NCBI GenBank assembly: GCA_017305935.1
Contig: JAFKJU010000018.1
Span: 100,088-164,087, forward strand
Direction of reading: 5' to 3'
Length of the DNA: 64,000 nt
From: Hyphomicrobiales bacterium
GTDB taxonomy: Bacteria > Pseudomonadota > Alphaproteobacteria > Rhizobiales > Rhizobiaceae
The notes beneath the pieces are model-generated. The model did not search any database. It saw only the letters and a list, made by a program, of their open reading frames with translations, and was not told where the DNA came from. Below, in pieces: positions 37,447 to 45,644 of this stretch (positions are counted from its first letter, which is position 1; every line of letters starts with the position of its first letter). The position numbers and the translations under genes were made by a program.

Positions 37447-38934
37447 TCAAAGCTGGAACCAGGCCGTCTTCAGGGCGGTGTATTTTTCAAGAGCGTGCAG
37501 GGATTTGTCGTGGCCGTTGCCGGATTGCTTGTGGCCGCCGAGCGGCACGGTGAGATCCGAGCCGCCATAGGTGTTGACATGGACGATGCCGGCGCGGATG
37601 GCGCGCACCATGCGGTGCGCCCGCGACAGGTTTGCGGTCCACACCGCCGAGGCGAGGCCGTATTCGGTGGCATTGGCAATGCGCACCGCCTCCTCCTCGC
37701 TGTCGAAGGGAATGACCGCCAGCAACGGCCCGAACACTTCCTCGCGCGCCAGCGTCATCTCCTGCGTCACGCCGTCGAAAACCGCCGGCCGCATGTAGAA
37801 ACCGCCCTTCTCTGCAAGAATACGCTCGCCGCCGACGACGCGCCGGCCGCCCTCGCTTTCGGCGCGCTCGACGTAACCGAGATTGCCGGCGAGCTGGCCG
37901 GCGCTGCTGATCGCGCCGATATCGCTGTCCAGCCGCAGGGGATCGCCGACCGTCATCGCCGACGCCACGCCGGCAATGCGCTCGACCATCTCGTCATGGA
38001 CGCTGCGCTCCACCAGCAGGCGAGAGCCGGCGACGCAGACCTGACCCGAATTGCGGAAGATGCCGTTGGCCGAGACGACCGCAGCCCTGGCGAGATCGGG
38101 CGCATCGGCAAAGACGACATTGGGCGATTTGCCGCCCAGTTCGAGATAGACGCGCTTGAGATTGGAGCGTGCGGAATATTCCAACAGCATGCGGCCCACG
38201 GCAGTCGAGCCGGTGAACACCAGCACATCGACATCCATATGGGTGGCGATGGCATCGCCGACCACGGAACCGGAGCCGGTCACGACGTTGAGAACGCCAT
38301 CCGGAAGGCCGGCCTCGGCGCAGATTTCGGCAAGCCGGAGCAGCGTCAGCGAGGCCGCCTCCGCCGGCTTCAGCACCACGGAATTGCCAATCGCCAGCGC
38401 CGGCGCCAGCTTCCAGGCACCGATCATCAGCGGCATGTTCCACGGCACGATGGCGCCGACGACGCCAACCGCCTCCCTGTGGACCAGCCCGAGGACGGTA
38501 TCGGCCGTCGGGGCGATCTCGCCATAGATCTTGTCGATGGCCTCGGCATAATAACGAAAGGTCGCGGCAGCGCTGCCGGGCTCGGCGCGCAGCGCCATGC
38601 CGATTTCCGTGCCGTTGTCGCGCACGCCGAGCACGGCCAGCTCCAGCGCCTGCGCCTCGATAATCTCGGCGATCCGCAGCAGCACCGTCTTGCGGCCGGC
38701 CGGCGGCATCCGCGACCAGTGCCCCGCCTCGAAAGCGGCGCGGCCGGCGCGCACCGCCCGGTCGACGTCACCGCGCGACGCGCGTGCAAGAGTCGTCAGA
38801 ACCTTGCCATCAACAGGCGAAATGGCTTCGATGGTCTCTCCCGTTTCGCCCTGCTGCCATCGCCCATTAATGAACAGGGCCTGCGAGGGAATTTCGGCCC
38901 GGCGCAACCCGTCGATGGCACTTTGCTGGATCAT
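37447..38934 (-). CDS. Aldehyde dehydrogenase (NAD(P)-dependent)
   Basis: A 495-residue ALDH-superfamily enzyme. Visible elements are the Asn-containing VPWNMPLMIGAWKLAP, the coenzyme-loop region VFTGSTAVGR, the catalytic glutamate stretch LELGGKSPNVVF and the active cysteine in NSGQVCVAGSR. It should oxidise an aldehyde to its acid. With the class III aminotransferase downstream of the IclR gene it could act on an omega-amino compound after transamination to a semialdehyde. It is the first gene of the minus-strand pair with the Tm-1-like protein. Confidence 0.92.
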   Translation of the reverse strand: MIQQSAIDGLRRAEIPSQALFINGRWQQGETGETIEAISPVDGKVLTTLARASRGDVDRAVRAGRAAFEAGHWSRMPPAGRKTVLLRIAEIIEAQALELAVLGVRDNGTEIGMALRAEPGSAAATFRYYAEAIDKIYGEIAPTADTVLGLVHREAVGVVGAIVPWNMPLMIGAWKLAPALAIGNSVVLKPAEAASLTLLRLAEICAEAGLPDGVLNVVTGSGSVVGDAIATHMDVDVLVFTGSTAVGRMLLEYSARSNLKRVYLELGGKSPNVVFADAPDLARAAVVSANGIFRNSGQVCVAGSRLLVERSVHDEMVERIAGVASAMTVGDPLRLDSDIGAISSAGQLAGNLGYVERAESEGGRRVVGGERILAEKGGFYMRPAVFDGVTQEMTLAREEVFGPLLAVIPFDSEEEAVRIANATEYGLASAVWTANLSRAHRMVRAIRAGIVHVNTYGGSDLTVPLGGHKQSGNGHDKSLHALEKYTALKTAWFQL

Positions 38935-39057
38935 GAACGTCTCCTCTCGCGCCGCCTTACGCTTCCGCGAAGCCGGCGCATTTCCTGCAATTTAGACGAC
39001 CATGGCCCGCCCTTCGTCACGTTCAAAGACCCGTGAAGGGTGACGGCGATGGCACTC

Positions 39058-39097
39058 AATAATTTCATTATTATCAATTTAATTTGTCATATTGACA
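39058..39097. promoter_or_regulatory. Two perfect palindromes between the aldehyde dehydrogenase and IclR genes
   Basis: AATAAT-TTC-ATTATT (39058-39072) and TGTCA-TAT-TGACA (39085-39097) lie in the 214-base AT-rich divergent region, 52-91 bases before the IclR start and 124-163 bases before the dehydrogenase start. They are likely binding sites for the IclR protein or another regulator. Confidence 0.5.
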
Positions 39098-39148
39098 CGA
39101 TCTAGCCATAGGGTATCGTTTCGGCCATCGACCCCGAGCGGAGATCCG

Positions 39149-39943
39149 ATGCGCACCGTCAGCAAAGCCCTGAGAATTCTCGACCTGTTCACCGAGGACA
39201 CGCCCGTGCTGGCGCTGACCGAAATCGCCACCCTGACCGGGATCGACCGGGCAACCTGCCACCGGATGCTGAAAGTACTCGACAAACACGGCTATGTGAC
39301 GCGCCCGCCGGGCTCGAAGAAATACACGCTGGGCGCCACGGTGCTGCGGCTTGCCCGCACCCGCGAATTCATCTCGCCGATCACCCCGGCGCTGCAAGCG
39401 CTGGTCGATGCGCTCGCGGTCAGGACGACGGAAACCTGCCATGCCTCGCTGATCGCCGGCCATCAGATCGCCACCGTCGCGGTGCGCGACGGCACGCGCA
39501 GCAATCGCGTGCATGTCGGTTTTGGCGCACGCATCTCGCCGCATGCGACGGCGACAGGCCTCGCCTGCCTTGCCTATGGCAGCCGCGATTTCGTCGAACA
39601 TGGCCTGGAAGGCACCCTGCCCGCCTATACGCCGTTCACGGTGACCGATCCGGCGGCGCTGGAGGCGCTGGTCGCCGGCTTTCGCGCCCAAGGTTACAGC
39701 ATCGCCGACCGCAGCTTCGATGCCGATGTTATCGGCATCGGCGTGCCGATCTTCGGCCCGGACGGCTTTGCCGCCGGCGCGCTTGCCGCCGCGACGCCCG
39801 CCGCGCGCATGGACGAGGCGAGCCTGATGGCGACGGTCGATGCGCTGGTCGAGGCCGCCCTGCAGGCGACAGCCGCGCTCGGCGGTCGTATTCCCGACGA
39901 TTTCCTGAAAAGCTCCGCCGCCGGCCGCATCAAGGGCCGGTAA
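39149..39943 (+). CDS. IclR-family transcriptional regulator
   Basis: A 264-residue regulator with an N-terminal winged helix (LTEIATLTGIDRATCHRML) and a C-terminal effector domain (VHVGFGARISPHATATGLA). The start at 39149 has GGAG upstream; the frame is open to 39092. It diverges from the aldehyde dehydrogenase/Tm-1-like operon and is followed after 32 bases by an aminotransferase gene. It is different from the IclR protein at 28929. Confidence 0.9.
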   Translation: MRTVSKALRILDLFTEDTPVLALTEIATLTGIDRATCHRMLKVLDKHGYVTRPPGSKKYTLGATVLRLARTREFISPITPALQALVDALAVRTTETCHASLIAGHQIATVAVRDGTRSNRVHVGFGARISPHATATGLACLAYGSRDFVEHGLEGTLPAYTPFTVTDPAALEALVAGFRAQGYSIADRSFDADVIGIGVPIFGPDGFAAGALAAATPAARMDEASLMATVDALVEAALQATAALGGRIPDDFLKSSAAGRIKGR

Positions 39944-39975
39944 CCGACCGACACGCCAACAGACGAGGCAAGACG

Positions 39976-41346
39976 ATGCGCGACAACAATTTCCTGATCG
40001 AGAACAATGCCAGGCATGTCTGGCACCCGATGGCCCATCCCGGCGAGATGCGGGAAAACCCGCCGCATATCATCGAGCAGGGCGAAGGCGTCGAGATCGT
40101 CGACATCCACGGCCATCGTCTGCTCGATGGGGTCGGCGGTCTCTGGAACGTCAATCTCGGCTATTCCTGCGAGCCGGTCAAAGACGCGATCATCGCCCAG
40201 CTCAAGAAACTGCCCTATTACAATGCCTTCCGTGGCACGACCAATTCGCCGCTGATCGAGCTGTCCTACGAACTCTGCGACTTCTTCAAGCCGGAGGGCA
40301 TGGCGCGCGCCTTCCTGACCTCGGGCGGCTCGGATTCCGTCGAGACCTGCCTGCGCCTCGCCCGCCAGTATCACCGCGCCAACGGCCAGCCGGAGCGCAC
40401 CAAATTCTTCTCGCTGAAGAAGGGTTATCACGGCACGCATTTCGGCGGCGCCTCGGTCAACGGCAATCCCAATTTCCGGCGCAACTACGAGCCGATGCTC
40501 GGCGGCGTGCATCACCTGCCGGCACCCTTCACCTACCGCAACCAATTCGACACCGATGACGGCGCCGTCATCGCCCGCAAGATCGCCGCCCTTTTCGAGG
40601 AGGAAATCGCCTTCCAGGGCGCCGATACGATTGCGGCGCTGATCATGGAGCCGGTGCTCGGATCGGGCGGCGTCATCGTGCCGCACGAGACCTTCTTCCC
40701 GCTGATGCGCGCCGTCTGCGACCGCCACGGCATCCTGCTGATCGCCGACGAGGTGATCACCGGCTTCGGCCGCGCCGGCTCCGAAAGCGGCTCGCGCCTG
40801 TGGGGCATCCGGCCGGACATGATATCGACGGCCAAGGGCATCAGCAACGGCTATTTCCCGCTCGGCGCGGCGATGATCAGCGAAAAGATCGCCGGCGTCA
40901 TTGAGGGCGCCAAGGGGGCGGCCGGCACGATCAGCCACGGCTATACCTATTCCGGCCACCCCATCGGCGCGGCGGCGGCGCTGGCGACCATCGCCGAGGT
41001 CAAGCGCCAGGATATCGCCGCGAATGCCGCCCGGCTCGGCGTGCAGCTGCTCACCGGGCTGGAAGCGCTCAAGGACAAATACGAGGTGGTCGGCGACGCG
41101 CGCGGCAAGGGCCTGATGGCGGCGCTGGAACTCGTCAGCGAACGGACGGCCAAGACGCCCGCCGACAAGGCCGTGGTCCAGGCCCTGTACGACGCGGCCT
41201 ACGAGGCCGGCGTGATGATCCGCACCTCCGGCAACAATGTCATCATCTCCCCCTGCTTGGCGATCGACGATACACATGTTAACCGTATCCTCTCGGCGCT
41301 CGATCTCGGTCTTGCCGCCGCCACCAACGCGCTGAACAGGCGCTGA
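39976..41346 (+). CDS. Class III (omega) aminotransferase
   Basis: A 456-residue PLP-dependent aminotransferase of fold type I, class III. It contains LLIADEVITGFGRAG with the cofactor-binding Asp and STAKGISNGYFPLGA with the Schiff-base lysine. Relatives include beta-alanine:pyruvate, taurine:pyruvate and putrescine aminotransferases, which turn a terminal amine into an aldehyde. The aldehyde dehydrogenase on the other side of the IclR gene would complete an amine-to-acid sequence. The gene follows the IclR gene by 32 bases, with a GAGG ribosome-binding site. Confidence 0.9.
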   Translation: MRDNNFLIENNARHVWHPMAHPGEMRENPPHIIEQGEGVEIVDIHGHRLLDGVGGLWNVNLGYSCEPVKDAIIAQLKKLPYYNAFRGTTNSPLIELSYELCDFFKPEGMARAFLTSGGSDSVETCLRLARQYHRANGQPERTKFFSLKKGYHGTHFGGASVNGNPNFRRNYEPMLGGVHHLPAPFTYRNQFDTDDGAVIARKIAALFEEEIAFQGADTIAALIMEPVLGSGGVIVPHETFFPLMRAVCDRHGILLIADEVITGFGRAGSESGSRLWGIRPDMISTAKGISNGYFPLGAAMISEKIAGVIEGAKGAAGTISHGYTYSGHPIGAAAALATIAEVKRQDIAANAARLGVQLLTGLEALKDKYEVVGDARGKGLMAALELVSERTAKTPADKAVVQALYDAAYEAGVMIRTSGNNVIISPCLAIDDTHVNRILSALDLGLAAATNALNRR

Positions 41347-41441
41347 CCGGCACCGCGCGCGGCCGCCCCGACGGCCGCCCGCTTTCACACCCAATCAAGA
41401 ATTTCGCAAAGAAATCATGGGAACGAAAACGACTGAGGAGA

Positions 41442-42272
41442 ATGACCATGGAATTGCTTGATGCAATCGAGCCCGTCGGCGAGATGGTGTCGCTGATCGG
41501 CTCGCGCGACTTCGGGGCCGGCTTCTATCGCATTGCCAACGAGCTGATCGGCATCGACCATTGCACCGTCTTCATGTGCGCCAACGACAATCCGCGAACG
41601 CTGGTCGCGGAGGCCAATTGCGAGAAGACCGCCGCGCGCGTGCGTTCGCTCGCCGATATCTACATCCGCGAGGCCTATGTGCAGGACCCGGTCTGGGGCA
41701 CGTTCCAGAGCGCGCCGCATGCAGGCTGCTCCACCTTCCTTCTGTCGCCGACCGAGCTTGCCGACGAGGGATACCGCCGCGAATTCTACGACAAGCCGAA
41801 CATCAAGCACGAGCTTGCCCTGACGACCGTCATCAACGGCGACCGCATCTATGCCGGTTTCTACCGGGAAAACGGAAGGCCGCATTTTTCCGACCGCTCC
41901 GCCGAACTGCTGAAATATTGCGGCCGCACCATCATGCAGGTGTTGCACAAGCATGCCGAAATCTCGCTGCTCACCGGCCCGGTGCAGGCCGAGCCGAAGC
42001 CGGTCAGCCAGAAGGCGCTGCTCGAACGGGTGCGTTCGGCAATCATGGCCGATTGCGGCCTGATCACCGCCCGCGAGGCGGAAATCTGCGCCAGCATCGT
42101 GCTCGGCTATACCGTGCTCGGCATCAGCATGAACCTCGGCATTTCGATCAACACGGTCGCGACCCACCGCAAGCGCGCCTATGCCAAGCTCCGGGTCTGC
42201 AGCCAGAACGAGCTGTTCGCCCGCTATTTCTCGGTGGTCGAAACCAATCCCGGTGCCTTGCGCTACAACTGA
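41442..42272 (+). CDS. LuxR-family transcriptional regulator
   Basis: A 276-residue protein with a C-terminal LuxR/FixJ helix-turn-helix (LITAREAEICASIVLGY and SINTVATHRKRAYAKL, about residues 206-252). The N-terminal 190 residues form an unrecognised sensor domain; it lacks obvious similarity to an autoinducer-binding domain or receiver. It stands alone after the aminotransferase gene and is closed by a strong terminator. It may regulate the surrounding amine-catabolic genes, but its ligand is unknown. Confidence 0.82.
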   Translation: MTMELLDAIEPVGEMVSLIGSRDFGAGFYRIANELIGIDHCTVFMCANDNPRTLVAEANCEKTAARVRSLADIYIREAYVQDPVWGTFQSAPHAGCSTFLLSPTELADEGYRREFYDKPNIKHELALTTVINGDRIYAGFYRENGRPHFSDRSAELLKYCGRTIMQVLHKHAEISLLTGPVQAEPKPVSQKALLERVRSAIMADCGLITAREAEICASIVLGYTVLGISMNLGISINTVATHRKRAYAKLRVCSQNELFARYFSVVETNPGALRYN

Positions 42273-42299
42273 CCGCCGCTCTCCCCGCGCAACCGACAC

Positions 42300-42327
42300 A
42301 GCCCGCCCTCCCCGGCGGGCTTTTTTT
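42300..42327 (+). terminator. Intrinsic terminator after the luxR-type gene
   Basis: GCCCGCC / GGCGGGC stem (42301-42307 and 42314-42320) with a six-base loop and seven T residues. This is a textbook rho-independent terminator 28 bases after the stop. Confidence 0.9.
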
Positions 42328-42390
42328 CATGCCTTCCGTCCCCTTCGAGAGGTAGGCGGGCCGCTTGCCAACCCTCCAGCCCACCTATAT

Positions 42391-42426
42391 GTTCGTTATT
42401 AGAATTTATATGTTCGATAAACGAAC
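42391..42426. promoter_or_regulatory. Paired IclR-type palindromic sites before the VOC dioxygenase gene
   Basis: GTTCGTTATTAGAAT (42391-42405) and the perfect palindrome GTTCG-ATAAA-CGAAC (42412-42426) have centres 21 bases apart. The arrangement and the twelve bases GTTCGTTATTAG match 28759-28770 before the FAA-hydrolase gene. The proximal site ends 13 bases before the ATG at 42440. Confidence 0.65.
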
Positions 42427-42439
42427 CATTGGAGGCAAC

Positions 42440-43030
42440 ATGCAAGTGCGCGTGACGAAGCTCGGCCATATCGGCCTGACAGTTCGCGATATCGACCGCT
42501 CGGTGGCGTTCTATGAGCGTTATCTCGGAATGCGGCTCACCGAAAAGTTCGAATATCCCGAGGAGAAGATCGGGCATGGCGTCGCGGTGGCCGCCGGCGC
42601 CTTCGTGCGCTGCGACGTGACGCATCACGAACTGTCGATCTTCCGGATGCGCAAGGATATCCTGGGTGACGACGCGCTGGCCGCGCCGCGTTTCGGCTTT
42701 GGTCTGCACCACATCGCCTTCGAGCTGGGCTCGCCCGAAGACCTCAAGGCGCTCTATGTCAGCATGCGCGACGACGGCGTCGAGATCGTCAATTGCCGCA
42801 AGGGCGGCCCGGGCAACCAGCCGCGCTTCTATGCCCGCGATCCCGACGGCAACCTGCTCGAATTCTACTGGGGCATCGACAAGATCGGCTGGGACGGCAC
42901 GCCGCGCCTCTACGATCCCATCGAGGAAATCGATCTGCTCGATTTCGATTTCGACGCCTATGTCGCCAATCGCGAGGAAGACAGCCGCAAGGCCCGCGCC
43001 CAGCTGACATCCGGCGTCCGCACGGCCTGA
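42440..43030 (+). CDS. VOC-family protein, extradiol-dioxygenase-like
   Basis: A 196-residue vicinal-oxygen-chelate protein. Likely metal ligands are His10 (KLGHIGL), His90 or His91 (LHHIAFEL) and Glu141 (DGNLLEFYW); the FYARDPDGN stretch is typical of type I extradiol dioxygenases, though glyoxalase-like roles cannot be excluded. ATG 42440 has GGAGG upstream; the frame is open to 42365. It starts an operon with an acyl-CoA-dehydrogenase-like monooxygenase and a carboxymuconolactone-decarboxylase-like gene, and its promoter carries the same paired palindromes as the FAA-hydrolase gene. Ring cleavage of a dihydroxylated aromatic is the favoured inference. Confidence 0.78.
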   Translation: MQVRVTKLGHIGLTVRDIDRSVAFYERYLGMRLTEKFEYPEEKIGHGVAVAAGAFVRCDVTHHELSIFRMRKDILGDDALAAPRFGFGLHHIAFELGSPEDLKALYVSMRDDGVEIVNCRKGGPGNQPRFYARDPDGNLLEFYWGIDKIGWDGTPRLYDPIEEIDLLDFDFDAYVANREEDSRKARAQLTSGVRTA

Positions 43031-43053
43031 CCCCAACCGAGGAAGCCAAGCAC

Positions 43054-44280
43054 ATGAATGCCATGCTGCAAGATCACCCCGAAACCGTCCGGGAACTCGT
43101 CGCCCGGGCGGCCGCGCTGAGACCGCTGCTGCGCGAGGAGCAGGCGGCGACGGAGGCCAACGGCTTTCCGACGCGGCGCGTCTACGACGCCATCGTCGCG
43201 GCGGAGCTGTTCAACATCCTGACGCCGAAGCGTTATGGCGGCTACGAGCTCAATCTCGACGATTTCTACCGCGTCGTCATCGAGATCGCCCGCGGCTGCC
43301 CGGAAACCGGCTGGTGGTTCGCGCTCGGCACCGGCCATTCGGCGCAGATCGCCTCCTATTTCGACGAACGGGCGCAGGCGGAAATCTTTGGCTTCCGCAG
43401 GAATTTTCAGGCGCCCTGGTCCTTCGCGGTAGCGAAGACGCAGGCCGAAAAGGTCGATGGCGGCTACCGCGTCAGCGGCACCTGGTATTATTGCTCCGGC
43501 GTTCCCTATGCCAGCCATTTCATGGGCAATATTCCGCTGCCGAAGGATGCGGACACGACGGGCACGCCGATGCTGACCGTCGTCATCCCCGACGGCAGCT
43601 TCACCCGCCTCGACAACTGGGGCGACCTCCTGGGCATGAAGGGCAGCGGCTCGCATGGCGTCACCGTCGAGGACGTCTTCGTGCCGGAGCACATGACCTT
43701 CTCCTTCGATGCCGATCTCGGCCTCACCGGCCCGACGCTGGGCTACGGCGTGCATCGCAACCCCCTTTATTCCGGCCTGTTCGCAGCCTTCGCGGAGGGC
43801 GGGCTTTCGGCCATGTCCACCGGCCTCGCCTATGCCGCCATCGACGAATACGAGGAGCTGGTCGCCACCCGCAACACACCCGGCCGCCAAACGCTCCGGG
43901 CCTACAACCCGGATTACCAGCGCTCCCTCGGCATGGCGGTGGCGCTGGCCGACAGCGCCCGCGCCATCACGCTTGCCGGCGGCGCGCTCTATCTGGAAAA
44001 CGCCGCACTCTGCGCCCGGGACATTGAGCCCTTCACCGTCGAGAAGGCGATGCGCATGGACGGCACCTATCATACGGCCGAGCGGCTGGCCTACGAGGCC
44101 GTGGAGATCCTGGTCCGCACCGCAAGCTCCGCCGCGCTCAAGCAGGATGGGCGCCTGTCGCGCTACATGCGCGACATCCTGATGACCATCAGCCGCGGCC
44201 ATGACCAGTTCGAATTCCGTGCCGCCGGCATTGCCCAGGCGCTCCTCACCCGCAACCGGAATTTCTCCTTTCCGGCGTGA
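43054..44280 (+). CDS. Acyl-CoA-dehydrogenase-like flavin-dependent monooxygenase, first copy
   Basis: A 408-residue protein with the acyl-CoA dehydrogenase fold but of the two-component (group D) monooxygenase type, as in p-hydroxyphenylacetate hydroxylase and DszC relatives. It has the helical N-terminal domain, the middle GTWYYCSGVPYASHFM and LLGMKGSGSHGVTVEDVFVP beta segment, and a helical C-terminus. These enzymes use reduced flavin from a separate reductase to hydroxylate aromatic or heterocyclic rings. A flavin reductase is encoded at 45645-46196. It follows the VOC gene by 23 bases and is likely the hydroxylase before ring cleavage. The true substrate is unknown. Confidence 0.78.
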   Translation: MNAMLQDHPETVRELVARAAALRPLLREEQAATEANGFPTRRVYDAIVAAELFNILTPKRYGGYELNLDDFYRVVIEIARGCPETGWWFALGTGHSAQIASYFDERAQAEIFGFRRNFQAPWSFAVAKTQAEKVDGGYRVSGTWYYCSGVPYASHFMGNIPLPKDADTTGTPMLTVVIPDGSFTRLDNWGDLLGMKGSGSHGVTVEDVFVPEHMTFSFDADLGLTGPTLGYGVHRNPLYSGLFAAFAEGGLSAMSTGLAYAAIDEYEELVATRNTPGRQTLRAYNPDYQRSLGMAVALADSARAITLAGGALYLENAALCARDIEPFTVEKAMRMDGTYHTAERLAYEAVEILVRTASSAALKQDGRLSRYMRDILMTISRGHDQFEFRAAGIAQALLTRNRNFSFPA

Positions 44281-44329
44281 GGCTTGCGCCCTTCCCCCAC
44301 CGTCCACCGACCAACGAGGTATCGATCCC

Positions 44330-44713
44330 ATGTCCAAGGAAATGTTCGAGCGCGGATTGGAAATCCGCAAGGCGGTGCTCGGCGCCGCCTATGTCGAAAA
44401 ATCCCTCAATGCCGCCGACGACTTCAACCGCGATTTCCAGAACCTCGTCACCGAATATTGCTGGGGTGCGGGCTGGGGGCGCAGCGCCCTGTCGCGGCGC
44501 GACAAGAGCCTGCTCAATCTCGTCATGCTCGGCACGCTCAACCGCAGCCAAGAGTTCAAGCTGCATCTCAAGGGCGCTTTGACAAATGGCTGCACCCGCG
44601 AGGAGATCAAGGACACGCTGATGCAGCTTGCCATCTATGCCGGCATCCCCGCCGGCGTCGAGGCGTTTCGGCTGGCGAGAGAGGTGTTCGCCGAGGTCGA
44701 CAAAGGCGAATGA
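44330..44713 (+). CDS. Carboxymuconolactone-decarboxylase-like protein
   Basis: A 127-residue protein of the CMD/AhpD family, starting MSKEMFERGLEIRKAVLG, with YCWGAGWGRSALSRRDKSL and a C-terminal AIYAGIPAGVEAF, all characteristic of PcaC-type decarboxylases. The redox-active CxxC of AhpD is absent, favouring a lactone decarboxylase or related role over a peroxidase. It is the third gene of the VOC operon, 49 bases after the monooxygenase gene. It probably works on a ring-cleavage product. Confidence 0.82.
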   Translation: MSKEMFERGLEIRKAVLGAAYVEKSLNAADDFNRDFQNLVTEYCWGAGWGRSALSRRDKSLLNLVMLGTLNRSQEFKLHLKGALTNGCTREEIKDTLMQLAIYAGIPAGVEAFRLAREVFAEVDKGE

Positions 44714-44813
44714 GCGCGCGGAAATTTCTTTTGATTCTAAATGGATAGCCGGGAACGGTCACCCTTCCAAGGTATATGAGGCCGCTTCCCCTTCGCATAA
44801 GCTGACCATGGAT

Positions 44814-44842
44814 ATCCCGGAAAATGCCAAGCCTTCCGGGAT
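44814..44842. repeat. Nine-bp inverted repeat before a small gene
   Basis: ATCCCGGAA / TTCCGGGAT (44814-44822 and 44834-44842), 11-base spacer, no T-run. It ends 30 bases before the ATG of the small protein at 44873 and could be an operator or a leader hairpin. Confidence 0.4.
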
Positions 44843-44872
44843 CACCGAAACCCCACTTACATGGAGATATGA

Positions 44873-45157
44873 ATGTCCGTCATGGTTGTCATCCGCTTCC
44901 CCGTCGCCCATAGCGCCGTGGTGGAATGGGCCTCGAAGAACGGCGAACTGCTCGACCCGATCGTCAAGCTGTTCGAAAAGCACAAGCGCATCAGCCATCG
45001 CGCCGTGACCAGCGACAGCGAATTCCTCGATTTCGACGAATGGCCGAGCGCCGAAGCCTATGCCGCCTTCAAGGCCGAAGCCGGTCCCTATATCGAGAAA
45101 TTCGAGGCGGCCTTCGGCCATCGCTCGACCGATACGATCTACGAAGTCGTCGAATAA
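44873..45157 (+). CDS. Small ferredoxin-fold-like protein of unknown function
   Basis: A 94-residue protein beginning MSVMVVIRFPVAHSAVVEWA, with a length and alternating strand/helix pattern like antibiotic-biosynthesis-monooxygenase-fold (ABM/Dabb-like) proteins. The family call is weak. Small proteins of this kind accompany flavin monooxygenases in other catabolic clusters. It has its own 159-base upstream gap with an inverted repeat and is closed by a strong terminator. An accessory or isomerase-like role in the same pathway is speculation. Confidence 0.5.
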   Translation: MSVMVVIRFPVAHSAVVEWASKNGELLDPIVKLFEKHKRISHRAVTSDSEFLDFDEWPSAEAYAAFKAEAGPYIEKFEAAFGHRSTDTIYEVVE

Positions 45158-45185
45158 ACCAGCCGAAAATTTCGGGTGAATCGAT

Positions 45186-45215
45186 ATGCCGCCGGATCGC
45201 TCCGGCGGCATTTTT
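45186..45215 (+). terminator. Intrinsic terminator after the small ABM-like gene
   Basis: Perfect 11-bp stem ATGCCGCCGGA / TCCGGCGGCAT (45186-45196 and 45201-45211) with a TCGC loop and a short T-run. It ends the plus-strand operon and abuts the convergent DUF2218 gene. Confidence 0.85.
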
Positions 45216-45520
45216 CATGTCTCGTCAGGGTCGATGCCGGACCAGTCGAGCGCAAAAACTTCGCGAAAGGCGAAGCGCTGCAGATGCTCGGCCACCACCC
45301 GCTCCAGATCGGCATGGGCGGCGGGATCGCCGGTCGAACGCAGGACCAGAGTGAGCCCGTCCGCATCGGCGGCAAGATCGAGCGCTTCATCGCCGCTGAA
45401 AGCGATCCTCCCCTTTCCGGGCATGACCTCGACCGAGAAACGATGGCTCCAGTGTTTGCAAAGCTGCTGGAGATATTTTTCGGCATGGGCTGTGGCAAAG
45501 CGCGCGGTGGATATGGGCAT
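45215..45520 (-). CDS. DUF2218 family protein
   Basis: A 101-residue protein starting MPISTARFATAHAEKYLQQL and containing CKHWSHRFSVEV and VVAEHLQRFAFRE, the conserved core of DUF2218. Such proteins often accompany siderophore or catabolic gene clusters; no function is established. ATG 45520 has a GAGGAGA ribosome-binding site, whereas the frame is open to 45709 inside the next gene. It is probably the last gene of the minus-strand monooxygenase operon, 124 bases after the flavin reductase. Confidence 0.82.
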   Translation of the reverse strand: MPISTARFATAHAEKYLQQLCKHWSHRFSVEVMPGKGRIAFSGDEALDLAADADGLTLVLRSTGDPAAHADLERVVAEHLQRFAFREVFALDWSGIDPDET

Positions 45521-45644
45521 GGTCGAAGTCTCCTCTTCGTGAATGCATGAAAATACCGGTAGCGCGGCGACCGAAAAAGCCCGCCATGCTCCACCGGTAC
45601 GGCGGGACATGGCGGGCTTACTGGCCGGCAAGGCCCGGGAAAGC

